A program made the position numbers and the translations under genes. Below are positions 57,475 through 64,000 of a DNA stretch of 64,000 nt, one piece after another. This DNA comes from Prauserella marina (GTDB lineage Bacteria > Actinomycetota > Actinomycetes > Mycobacteriales > Pseudonocardiaceae), in the NCBI RefSeq assembly GCF_002240355.1, contig NZ_CP016353.1, positions 2,220,501-2,284,500 on the forward strand, written 5' to 3'. Numbering within the stretch: the first letter of the stretch is position 1; each line of letters begins with the position of its first letter. Under the pieces are notes generated by a model, which saw only the letters and a list, made by a program, of their open reading frames with translations, searched no databases and had not been told where the DNA came from.

Positions 57475-58415
57475 GCGGGCCGCACACGGTCACCGTGCTC
57501 GGCGCCGCGGGGGTCGTCGGCTCCGGCGTCGTGCACGAGCTGGCGAAAACCGGTGCCGTGCAACGGATCGTCGCCAGTGACCCCCGCACCGACCTGGCGC
57601 GCGCCCACCTCATCGACATCGCCGAATCGGCGAGGGTGGTCGGGTCCGAAGTGGACACCGAGTTCGTGCTCGCGACTCCGGGCGAACTCGGTCCCTGCGA
57701 GCTGACCGTCGTCGCCGCGTCGGTACCCGAGGTGCCCACCGGTGACAGGGCGGATTTCCTCGCGGCCAACTGGGAGTTGCTGAGCGGGCTCGTGCCCGTG
57801 CTGGAACGCTGCTGCGCCGAGGGCGGGGTGGTGTTGTTGCTGACGAATCCCGTCGACGTCATGGCCGAATGCCTGCGAAGGGCCACCTCGCTGCCGCCGG
57901 AACGCATCCTCGGGTACAGCCTCAACGACAGCGCGAGGCTGAGCATGGCGGTGGCGCGCGAACTCGGGGTGCCGGCCTCGCGGGTGAGCGCGTGGGTACT
58001 CGGCGAACACGGCGCGGGCCAGGTTCCGTTGTACGGCGGTGTTCTCGTCGACGGCGAGCCGGCCGAGCTCACGCCGGAGGCGCGTGAGCGGGTCGACGCC
58101 GACGTCAGGGGCTGGTTCGCGCGCTGGTCGGCGTTGTCGCCAGGGCGCAGCAGCGGCTGGGCGACGCCGAGCGGGGTCGCCGTGATGGTGACCGCGATGC
58201 GGGAGGGCGGTGTGCTCCCGGTTTCGGTCTTCACCGGATGCGAGGGTGCCGGTCACTACGGGCTCGCCGAATCGTTCGTCACGTTGCCCGCCGTGCTCGG
58301 CGCGGGCGGGGTGAGCCACGTGGAGCGCTGGTCCGTGCGCGAGGACGAGCGGAGCGCGCTCGCCGGCGCGGCCGAGCACGTCCGCCGCGCCGCCGACCGG
58401 CTGCTGCCGGGGTGA
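57450..58415 (+). CDS. Malate/lactate-dehydrogenase-like NAD-dependent oxidoreductase
   Basis: The 321-residue protein has the nucleotide loop GAAGVVG (18-24), R100 in the mobile-loop position (TGDRADF), LTNPVDV, the substrate-binding NDSARL (Arg 163) and the catalytic H187 in GEHGAGQVP. This is an intact LDH/MDH active site acting on 2-hydroxy/2-oxo acids. The ATG at 57450 follows GGAGCGGAC and overlaps the enolase gene by 25 bases; GTG 57471 is the alternative. It presumably oxidises the acid formed by the preceding enzyme. Confidence 0.9.
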   Translation: MGHLPDGVSGPHTVTVLGAAGVVGSGVVHELAKTGAVQRIVASDPRTDLARAHLIDIAESARVVGSEVDTEFVLATPGELGPCELTVVAASVPEVPTGDRADFLAANWELLSGLVPVLERCCAEGGVVLLLTNPVDVMAECLRRATSLPPERILGYSLNDSARLSMAVARELGVPASRVSAWVLGEHGAGQVPLYGGVLVDGEPAELTPEARERVDADVRGWFARWSALSPGRSSGWATPSGVAVMVTAMREGGVLPVSVFTGCEGAGHYGLAESFVTLPAVLGAGGVSHVERWSVREDERSALAGAAEHVRRAADRLLPG

Positions 58416-58418
58416 GCC

Positions 58419-58946
58419 TTACGCGCGGAAGATCCCCGCGAACACGGCCGGTGAGGCGGCGACCACGCTGAACCGGACGAACCTGCCGAGCAGCCCGGCC
58501 GTGACGAACATGGACATCCGCATGCGCACCAGCCCGGCCAGCACGCTCGTCGCCATGAAAGGGGGCAGCCCGACGAGCGCGCTGAATCCGTAGGTACTCG
58601 TCATCCAGTGCGGGTGCCGGTGGCAGCGTTCGCGCACCGATTCGAGCCACCGCCGGATCCGTTTCGTGCGCAGGTGCCTGCGCTCCCTGCGCTCACTCGG
58701 CGGCGACTGGCGGCGCCGGTGGAGCCGGTCGTGCAGGAAAGCGGGAAGGGTGATCGACCCGCGCGCGGCGAGGAAGTAGAGCAGTTTTCCCATGACCTGC
58801 CCCGCCGCGACGACGGCACCGACGGCGAGCCACGGGATGCTCTCGTCGCTCGTCATCAGGCCGATGACGAACACCTCGATGCTGACGACCGGGAGGACGG
58901 CGGAGCCGAAGGCGACACCGAACGTCACGAACAGCCATGTGAGCAA
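58419..58946 (-). CDS. VTT/DedA-like (YqaA-type) membrane protein
   Basis: The 175-residue protein has four or so membrane segments (about 2-30, 38-60, 115-135, 145-170) with a highly basic loop (RRRQSPPSERRERRHLRTKRIRR) between them. The C-terminal STYGFSALVGLPPFMATSVLAG fits the SNARE-associated/VTT family, which flips lipids or transports small molecules. It starts at TTG 58946 behind GGAGG. It converges with the dehydrogenase gene three bases away, with no terminator visible. Confidence 0.82.
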   Translation of the reverse strand: MLTWLFVTFGVAFGSAVLPVVSIEVFVIGLMTSDESIPWLAVGAVVAAGQVMGKLLYFLAARGSITLPAFLHDRLHRRRQSPPSERRERRHLRTKRIRRWLESVRERCHRHPHWMTSTYGFSALVGLPPFMATSVLAGLVRMRMSMFVTAGLLGRFVRFSVVAASPAVFAGIFRA

Positions 58947-59137
58947 GCGACATGCCTCCCAGCGAACGAGGACAGCTCACCGTAACGCCGACCTGCTACG
59001 TCCGGTGTGAAAACGGGAAAGGACCCGGTGAAGGGGAGGCGTTCCGCCTGCCGGTGTACCGAGGCAGGCACGGTAGCGCAGAGTGCCGGTCTCGCTACCG
59101 GTGCCCCGGGTGTGCTGGTCCGCGTGAGAGTACGTGG

Positions 59138-59701
59138 CTAGTTGTCGGTCAGCTTCAGGTCGAGACCACCGGTGAGACGCAGCTCGCGGACCGTGGTCTC
59201 GCCGGTGTCGAGCGTGCGCACCGTCGCGTCCGGATGCCAGCCCGCGCCCCGGAAGAAGGCCAGCGAAGCCGAATCAGACTGCACGACCCAGGTGACACCG
59301 CGTTCGGCGCCCCTGGCCGACAGCGCGGACGCGGCGGCGGCCAGCAGCCTCCCGCCATGCCCCCTGCGTCCCCAGCGGGGTTCCACCAGGAGCGTGGCGA
59401 TCAGCCCGACCGTGCCGGCATCGGAGGGTAAGGAACCGTCGGCCGCCGCGACCTCGGATTCAGGGGCGGGGCCCGCGATGCAGAACCCGACGACGAACTC
59501 GCCCTCCGTGGCGAGCAGCAGGTCGGTCCCCGGGTGTTCGACGGCTGCCGACCAGCGCTGGGTCAGCTCGTCGATGTCCAGTGTCTCGACGACTTTCTCG
59601 CCGAGCACGTCGGCGTAGGCGGTTTGCCATGTCGTCAACTGGATGCGGGCGATCTCCGCGGCGTCGTCGACAGTGGCCACGCGGACGGCGGCGGTGCTCA
59701 T
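59138..59701 (-). CDS. GNAT-family N-acetyltransferase
   Basis: The 187-residue protein has the GNAT motif A VEPRWGRRGHGGRLLAAA (R-x-x-G-x-G, acetyl-CoA pyrophosphate binding) and motif B SASLAFFRGAGW. A Pro/Ser/Ala-poor N-terminus begins directly with the fold. The acceptor is unknown. ATG at 59701 has TAGGTT exactly six bases upstream, so it is probably leaderless. It is divergent from the AlkX-like gene with 52 bp between. Confidence 0.9.
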   Translation of the reverse strand: MSTAAVRVATVDDAAEIARIQLTTWQTAYADVLGEKVVETLDIDELTQRWSAAVEHPGTDLLLATEGEFVVGFCIAGPAPESEVAAADGSLPSDAGTVGLIATLLVEPRWGRRGHGGRLLAAAASALSARGAERGVTWVVQSDSASLAFFRGAGWHPDATVRTLDTGETTVRELRLTGGLDLKLTDN

Positions 59702-59753
59702 GTTCGCAACCTATCTCGGAGACTGTCGGTGGGTGCTGGCAGCATGCTGATTC

Positions 59754-60965
59754 GTGAGGACGATCAGTGTCGCGGTGGCCCGCCGCACCGCGTTGGCGGC
59801 TCAGGGGTTCGCCGACCAGAGGCCGAGGGGAGCGCCGACGAGGCGCCACCTTCAGCGCATGTTGTCGCGGGTCCGGCTCATCCAACTCGATTCCGTCAAC
59901 GTGGCCGTGCGCGCCCACTACGCGCCCGTGTTCGCCAGGCTCGGTGCCTACGATCCCTCGCTGATCGACGACGCGGCGTGGAAGGACACGGCGCGAAAAC
60001 CGAGGCTGCTCGTGGAGAACTGGGCGCACGAAGCGAGCCTGATACCGGTCGAGGACTGGCCGCTGCTGCATTCGGGGGCAAAGCGGCCGGGCTGGTGGCG
60101 GCACTACACCAAGGTCGTCGACGAGTCGCCCGGCCTGGTCGACGACGTGCTCGCCGTGGTCAAGGAGTTCGGGCCCATCGGGGCCGGAGCCATCGAGCGC
60201 GAGATCGTGGGTGCCTCCAAGCGGGCGCCCGGAACGTGGTGGCAGCGCTCGGATGTCAAGAACGTCTGCGAATGGCTCTTCGGCGTGGGGCGGCTGACAA
60301 CGGGCACCCGCAAGGCGTTCGAACGCTGTTACGACCTTCCCGAGCGCGTCTTGCCGCCCCAGGTACTCGCCACCCGGGTCGACGCGGAGGAAGGGGCGCG
60401 GCGGCTCGTCGCCGGATCGGCGACGGCGCTGGGCGTGGCGACCGAAACCGATCTTCGTGACTACTACCGGCTCGGACCCCAGACCACGCGGCAGGCGATC
60501 GCGGAACTCGTCGAGGCCGGTGAGCTGGAACCGGTGCGGGTACAGGGCTGGCGGCAGCAGGCGTACCGGGCGCGGGGAGCGCAGGCGCCGCGCGCCATCA
60601 CGGGAAGGGCGCTGCTGTGTCCTTTCGATCCGCTCATCTGGGAGCGGGCGCGCACCGAGCGGTTGTTCGATTTCCACTACCGCATCGAGATCTACGTGCC
60701 GGAGGCGAAACGGGTCCACGGCTACTACGTCTTCCCCTTCCTGCTCGACGGGGAACTGGTGGCGCGTGTCGATCTGAAGGCCGACCGTGCGCGAGGGGTG
60801 CTGAGGGTGCAGGGCGCGTTCCTCGAACCCGGGGCCGATCAGGCGAGGGTGGCCAGTGAGCTGGCGGGGGAGCTGCGATTGATGGCCGCCTGGCAGGAAC
60901 TCGACGGCGTCGTGGCGGGGCAGCGAGGCGATCTGGCAGCACCGTTGCGGGCGATCGTGGGCTGA
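59754..60965 (+). CDS. Winged-helix DNA glycosylase, AlkX/YcaQ family
   Basis: The 403-residue protein contains three winged-helix modules of the HTH_42 family. The catalytic loop RLIQLDSVNV carries the QxD signature of the AlkX (YcaQ) branch, rather than QxQ of AlkZ. These enzymes remove alkylated bases and unhook interstrand crosslinks. WHxH-like ENWAHEASLIP is also present, as in the family. It starts at GTG 59754 with CATGCT five bases upstream. No antibiotic cluster that would call for self-resistance is nearby. The long repeat array starts 47 bp after the stop. Confidence 0.88.
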   Translation: MRTISVAVARRTALAAQGFADQRPRGAPTRRHLQRMLSRVRLIQLDSVNVAVRAHYAPVFARLGAYDPSLIDDAAWKDTARKPRLLVENWAHEASLIPVEDWPLLHSGAKRPGWWRHYTKVVDESPGLVDDVLAVVKEFGPIGAGAIEREIVGASKRAPGTWWQRSDVKNVCEWLFGVGRLTTGTRKAFERCYDLPERVLPPQVLATRVDAEEGARRLVAGSATALGVATETDLRDYYRLGPQTTRQAIAELVEAGELEPVRVQGWRQQAYRARGAQAPRAITGRALLCPFDPLIWERARTERLFDFHYRIEIYVPEAKRVHGYYVFPFLLDGELVARVDLKADRARGVLRVQGAFLEPGADQARVASELAGELRLMAAWQELDGVVAGQRGDLAAPLRAIVG

Positions 60966-61012
60966 GCGCCACGGTTCTCGACCGCCCGGGCGCGGTTCTG
61001 GGCGGTGCGGGC

Positions 61013-61148
61013 GCGGGTCTCGCTGTTCTGGGCGCGGATCTCGCGCGCCCGGATGCGGATCTCGCCGTCCTGGTCGCGGATCTCGGCGGTGGGGGCGCGG
61101 ATCTCGCGGGTGTGAGGGCGGGACCCGCCGACGGGCGGGGGACTCGCG
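61013..61148 (+). repeat. 21-bp repeat family, locus D array 1
   Basis: Boxes at 61013, 61034, 61055, 61076, 61097 and 61118 (GCGGATCTCG or variants) each lie 21 bp apart, ended by the cap GGGGGACTCGCG (61137-61148). The last 115 bp recur with few changes in array 2, 282 bp downstream. Confidence 0.85.
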
Positions 61149-61192
61149 CATGGGTGGCGGTTCACCGACGGGGCGGGGTTTCGCGGCATGGT

Positions 61193-61430
61193 GCGGATCT
61201 CACCCACCTGAGCGCGGGTCTCGGTTCCGGTGCGGATCTCGCCTGCCTGAGTGCGGATCTCGGCAGCACAGACGTGGATCTCGGCCACCCAGACGCGCAC
61301 CTCGCTTGCGTGAGTGCGGATCTTGCGCGCCCGGATGCGGATCTCGCCGTCGTGGGCGCGGATCTCGGCGGTGGGGGCGCGGATCTCGCGGGTGTGTGGG
61401 CGGGACTCGCCGACGGGCGGGGGACTCGCG
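61193..61430 (+). repeat. 21-bp repeat family, locus D array 2
   Basis: Boxes begin at 61193, 61214, 61232, 61253, 61274, 61295, 61316, 61337, 61358, 61379 and 61400. All steps are 21 bp except one of 18, and the cap GGGGGACTCGCG is at 61419-61430. The 492-bp gap between the convergent AlkX-like and DUF4097 genes holds no other feature. Because 21 is a multiple of three, long spurious heptad-repeat frames appear here; I do not regard them as genes. Confidence 0.85.
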
Positions 61431-61457
61431 CACCGCCGCGCGAGCCCCGCGCCCCCG

Positions 61458-62438
61458 TCAGCTCGCGGCCCTGCTCACGACGGCGTCGCCGGAACCGGTA
61501 CGGGCCCGCACGCTGAGCGGCACCGCTCCCGCCGGTGGCGCCTCGGCGACATCGAGTTCGCTGGCGACCTGCCCGGAGCCGGACGACAACTCGATCTCCG
61601 CCGCCACCCCGGTGCGGACGCCGACCCTGACGTTGCCCGCCCCCGTCGTTGCCTCGATCGATCCCTCCGCCGCGTCGGCGACCGTGAGGCTGCCGCTGCT
61701 GGTCCGCACCAGCACCTGGCCGGAGGTCGCGCCCAGCCACACGTCACCGGTGCCGGTCGCCACGGTCGCGCTGCCGCCAAGCGCGCCCACCTCGACGTCA
61801 CCGCTGCCCGAACGCAACTGGAGACCACCTGGCACGGGGCCGAGCCGCACGGAACCGCTTCCGGTGCGCACCGTCGCCGCGCCGTCGGCCTGCTCGGCCG
61901 ATACGTACCCGGAGCCGGTGGCGAGGTCGATCCTGCCCGTGGCGCCCGCGACGGTGATGTTGGCGCTTCCGGTGTGCACCTTGACGTTCGAACCGGACGG
62001 GGCCGTGATGGTGACCGCCAGCGGCACATTGCGCAGCGGCAGCGGTTTCGCCGCGCGGACGACGAGCCGGTTGCCGGTCTTCTCGATCCTCGCCTGCTGG
62101 ACGGCCTCGGCGGGGGAGCCGTTGAACTCGGCGCCGAGCGGGTTGCCGAGCTGTGACCCGAATCGTTCGCCGACCCAGTTCAGCAGGTTCGACACTCCCT
62201 CGGTCCACGGGGCGCCCGCGGTGGGATCGTGCCGCACGGTGACCGAACAGTCGCCATCCCCGCCAAGCTTGATCTCGACGCTGCCGACGGTGATGTCCAC
62301 GTCGACGTCGAGCGGGCCTTCCGCGTCGAACGCCTGAGCACGGACGAGGTCGTCGCGCTCCGCGCCGGCAGCGCTGTCGGCGCTGTCGGCCTTGCCGGTC
62401 GGTTCGGTGCCGTCGTCGAGGTCAGGGCGCTCGTTCAT
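61458..62438 (-). CDS. DUF4097 beta-strand-repeat protein
   Basis: The 326-residue protein has a charged N-terminus followed by a long right-handed beta-helix of the DUF4097 (putative adhesin) family. Repeated strands such as GSGYVSAEQ, GSGSVRLGP, GSGDVEVG, GTGDVWLG and GAGNVRVG occur at 18-22 residue steps. There is no signal peptide, so it acts inside the cell. ATG at 62438 lies seven bases after GGAGGG and is preferred over ATG 62444, which overlaps the upstream stop. It forms an operon with the ribbon-helix-helix gene; together they may be a regulatory pair. Confidence 0.85.
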   Translation of the reverse strand: MNERPDLDDGTEPTGKADSADSAAGAERDDLVRAQAFDAEGPLDVDVDITVGSVEIKLGGDGDCSVTVRHDPTAGAPWTEGVSNLLNWVGERFGSQLGNPLGAEFNGSPAEAVQQARIEKTGNRLVVRAAKPLPLRNVPLAVTITAPSGSNVKVHTGSANITVAGATGRIDLATGSGYVSAEQADGAATVRTGSGSVRLGPVPGGLQLRSGSGDVEVGALGGSATVATGTGDVWLGATSGQVLVRTSSGSLTVADAAEGSIEATTGAGNVRVGVRTGVAAEIELSSGSGQVASELDVAEAPPAGAVPLSVRARTGSGDAVVSRAAS

Positions 62439-62440
62439 GA

Positions 62441-62968
62441 TCATCCCTCCACCCAGCCGTGCAGGTAGGACTTCTTCCCACCCGCTTTCTGGCCTTTCCA
62501 GTGGTGCTGCTGCTGCTGATGTGCGCCGTGCAGCGCGCCCTGCACGGCCTGTGAGACGAAGGCGTTGAGTGACACGCCCTGCGCCGCGGCCGCCTGCTCG
62601 GCCTGCGACTTGATCTGCTCGAACAGCCGCAGCGTGATGCGGCTGATGTCACCCGCGTCAGCTGACGGCGGTGGGGGCGGTGGTGGCGGAGGTGGTGGCT
62701 GGGGCGGCTCGTCTGCCGTTCGCCCTCCGCCGCCGGTGACGACGACCCTGAGGTCGCGGCCGTCGAGCCTGACCTCCACCACGTGATCGGCCAGATTGGC
62801 CGTGACCTCGGCCGCGAGGTCCGACAGTGCGTTCATCAGGGTGAGCCGGCCCGCCGGTTCCAGCGCCGCGGCCAGTATCGCGGCGGCGCGCTGCGTGTTC
62901 TCGTCACCGGCGGAGGCGGCGGTGCTCAAGTCCTCCCGCAACCGGTCGAGATACGGAGTCAAGTCCAT
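62441..62968 (-). CDS. Ribbon-helix-helix (HicB/Arc-like) DNA-binding protein
   Basis: The protein has 175 residues. The N-terminal part is helical, a polyproline linker (eleven Pro near 93-104) follows, then a ribbon-helix-helix domain at about 108-147 (ISRITLRLFEQIKSQAEQAA, then GVSLNAFVSQAVQGAL). The tail is His/Gln/Lys-rich. The domain resembles HicB-type antitoxins, but no toxin gene is adjacent. It is coupled to the DUF4097 gene. CATAGT lies six bases before the ATG, and two TGACGTCA palindromes overlap this promoter, indicating autoregulation. Confidence 0.85.
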   Translation of the reverse strand: MDLTPYLDRLREDLSTAASAGDENTQRAAAILAAALEPAGRLTLMNALSDLAAEVTANLADHVVEVRLDGRDLRVVVTGGGGRTADEPPQPPPPPPPPPPPSADAGDISRITLRLFEQIKSQAEQAAAAQGVSLNAFVSQAVQGALHGAHQQQQHHWKGQKAGGKKSYLHGWVEG

Positions 62969-62978
62969 GACGCCACTA

Positions 62979-62998
62979 TGACGTCATGTGTGACGTCA
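62979..62998. promoter_or_regulatory. Tandem TGACGTCA palindromes, likely RHH operator
   Basis: Two identical 8-bp palindromes are separated by TGTG, giving a 12-bp step. They lie 11 bp upstream of the RHH start and cover its -10 region. A looser copy, TGATGTCA, occurs at 63033-63040. Tandem short palindromes about one helical turn apart are characteristic of ribbon-helix-helix (MetJ/Arc-like) operators. Confidence 0.7.
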
Positions 62999-63101
62999 GT
63001 CAAGGCGGGTATGACGGCGTGATGGCGTCTGGTGATGTCACCGAGCGATGTCGGTCGTGGGAGATACGCTTCCCCCGTCAGCGAGGTGGAGGGAGTCGAA
63101 C

Positions 63102-63854
63102 GTGGCCGAGACGGTGTCACCCAAGGTCAGCTTGATCGCGAAGACGGAGTTCTTCCCGCCGGAGGACGTGCCGTGGACAACGGACGCCGACGGGGGACAG
63201 GCACTGGCCGAGTTCGCGGGAAGGGCCTGTTACCAATCGTGGAAGAAGCCCAACCCCAAGACGGCGACCAACGCCGGATACATCGACCACATCATCGAGG
63301 TCGGTCACCTCTCCGTTCTGGAACACGGTTCGGTGAGCTTCTACATCACGGGAATCTCCCGTTCGCTCACGCACGAGCTGATCCGGCATCGGCATTTCTC
63401 GTATTCGCAGCTCTCGCAGCGCTACGTCCCTGAGCGCAAGGCCGCGTTCGTCGAGCCCGACGTCATCGCGAACGATCCGGAACTGCACGAGAAGTTCCTC
63501 GCCGCGTCGCAGGCCAGCATCGACGCCTACACCGAACTGCTCGCGGGGCTTGAGGAGAAGTTCGCCGACGCGCCCAACGCGACGCTGCGGCGCAAGCAGG
63601 CAAGGCAGGCGGCGCGGGCCGTGCTGCCCAACGCGACGGAGACCCGCATCGTGGTCACCGGCAACTATCGCGCGTGGCGGCACTTCATCGCCATGAGGGC
63701 GACGGAGCACGCCGACGTCGAGATCCGCGCGCTCGCGGTCGAGTGCCTGCGGCAGTTGCAGAAGGCGGCGGAGAACGTGTTCGCCGACTTCACCATCTCG
63801 CCGTTGCCTGACGGCACCGAGATCGCGTCGAGCCCCCGCGTCCTCGAAGGCTGA
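63102..63854 (+). CDS. thyX: FAD-dependent thymidylate synthase
   Basis: The 250-residue enzyme has the ThyX motif [11 protein letters not shown] (R95-H-R97, S105), matching RHR-x7-S, and [15 protein letters not shown] near the C-terminus. It methylates dUMP using methylene-tetrahydrofolate, NADPH and FAD. GTG at 63102 follows GGAGGG with a good gap. Upstream TACGCT (near 63065) may be the -10 region. Gene order thyX-(ACT)-dapA is typical of actinomycetes. Confidence 0.97.
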   Translation: MAETVSPKVSLIAKTEFFPPEDVPWTTDADGGQALAEFAGRACYQSWKKPNPKTATNAGYIDHIIEVGHLSVLEHGSVSFYITGISRSLTHELIRHRHFSYSQLSQRYVPERKAAFVEPDVIANDPELHEKFLAASQASIDAYTELLAGLEEKFADAPNATLRRKQARQAARAVLPNATETRIVVTGNYRAWRHFIAMRATEHADVEIRALAVECLRQLQKAAENVFADFTISPLPDGTEIASSPRVLEG

Positions 63855-63865
63855 GCGCGGGAGCA

Positions 63866-64000
63866 ATGCGCCGCCTCACCATCGACGTCCAGCCCGGCGA
63901 GTACGCGGTGGCCACGCTGGCCGCGACGGACGCCGTGCCCGCCCACCTTTTCGACGGCACGGCGACCGGGCTGGTCTCGGTCACCCGCTCGCCGTCGGAG
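63866..64000 (+). CDS. ACT-domain-containing protein, start only
   Basis: The ATG at 63866, 11 bp after the thyX stop, opens a frame of 45 codons to the window edge (MRRLTIDVQPGEYAVATLAA...). The sequence resembles the N-terminus of small ACT-domain proteins that bind amino acids and that lie between thyX and dapA in related genomes. The rest is outside the window, so the call is tentative. Confidence 0.6.
   Translation, partial: MRRLTIDVQPGEYAVATLAATDAVPAHLFDGTATGLVSVTRSPSE

Noticed and set aside
59046-59069. Stem GCCTGCC/GGCAGGC between the GNAT and VTT genes
   Set aside because: The arms are only 7 bp with a 10-base loop and no T-run; a terminator is possible but too weak to list.
61013-61430. 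CRISPR array
   Set aside because: The constant part is only about 10 bp, the spacers are 11 bp, the step is 21 bp and no cas genes are near.
61112-61516. A possible heptapeptide-repeat protein (ADLAxxx repeats) in the locus D array
   Set aside because: The 21-bp period keeps several frames open on both strands, so open frames are expected; there is no ribosome site or conserved start, and the same repeat occurs in other gaps in other frames.

Overview
The window is strongly G+C-rich (roughly 70% by eye), densely packed, and uses many GTG and TTG starts. A conserved core (rimP-nusA-ylxR-infB-DUF503-rbfA ... truB-ribF-rpsO-pnp-M16 peptidase-dapB ... thyX) follows the Mycobacterium gene order. 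A mycothiol-type MDMPI protein and DUF4439 and PH-domain pairs are also present. This points to a chromosomal segment of an actinomycete, most likely Pseudonocardiaceae (Amycolatopsis/Prauserella-like). I see no rRNA, tRNA, CRISPR array, prophage or insertion sequence.

Layout. 1-8.3 kb: the end of a GntR/ABC-transporter operon, a protein tyrosine phosphatase, then a TetR-centred acyl-CoA module (two acyl-CoA ligases and a paired acyl-CoA dehydrogenase) with two matching palindromic boxes. 8.4-12.1 kb: a very large secreted fibronectin-III/beta-propeller protein broken by one frameshift. 12.1-18 kb: split NHEJ-type polymerase and ligase genes, a group-2 sigma factor, and a GlxA regulator divergent from a quinone-reductase-like gene. 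18.1-22.2 kb: a four-gene operon matching the p-hydroxycinnamate (cou) pathway, bracketed by 21-bp intergenic repeats. 22.2-31.9 kb: MDMPI, AraC, a metallo-beta-lactamase-fold enzyme, a CapA-like lipoprotein, a YdbS/YdbT-like pair, a class V aminotransferase and two envelope proteins.

32-50.7 kb is the translation/RNA-processing core: ribosome maturation, NusA, IF-2, RbfA, TruB, RibF, S15, PNPase, M16 peptidase and DapB. MATE and MFS transporters and a methyltransferase are interspersed, the last sitting where nrnA is usually found. Strong hairpins separate the transcription units.

50.7-58.4 kb is the most novel region. An arylmalonate-decarboxylase-like enzyme is translationally coupled to an IclR regulator. 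Divergent from it is an ATPase/binding protein/fused permease ABC transporter with an enolase-superfamily enzyme and a malate/lactate-dehydrogenase-like enzyme. The divergent promoter holds four evenly spaced, alternating half-sites. It looks like an uptake-and-degradation system for an unidentified (possibly substituted-malonate or hydroxy) acid.

58.4-64 kb: a VTT membrane protein, a GNAT, an AlkX-like DNA glycosylase, the largest 21-bp repeat array, a ribbon-helix-helix/DUF4097 pair with a double palindromic operator, thyX and the start of an ACT-domain gene. Two themes run through the window: many genes have a TANNNT-like -10 element exactly 6 or 8 bases before the start codon (leaderless-type starts), and a 21-bp-period intergenic repeat family occurs at four loci.
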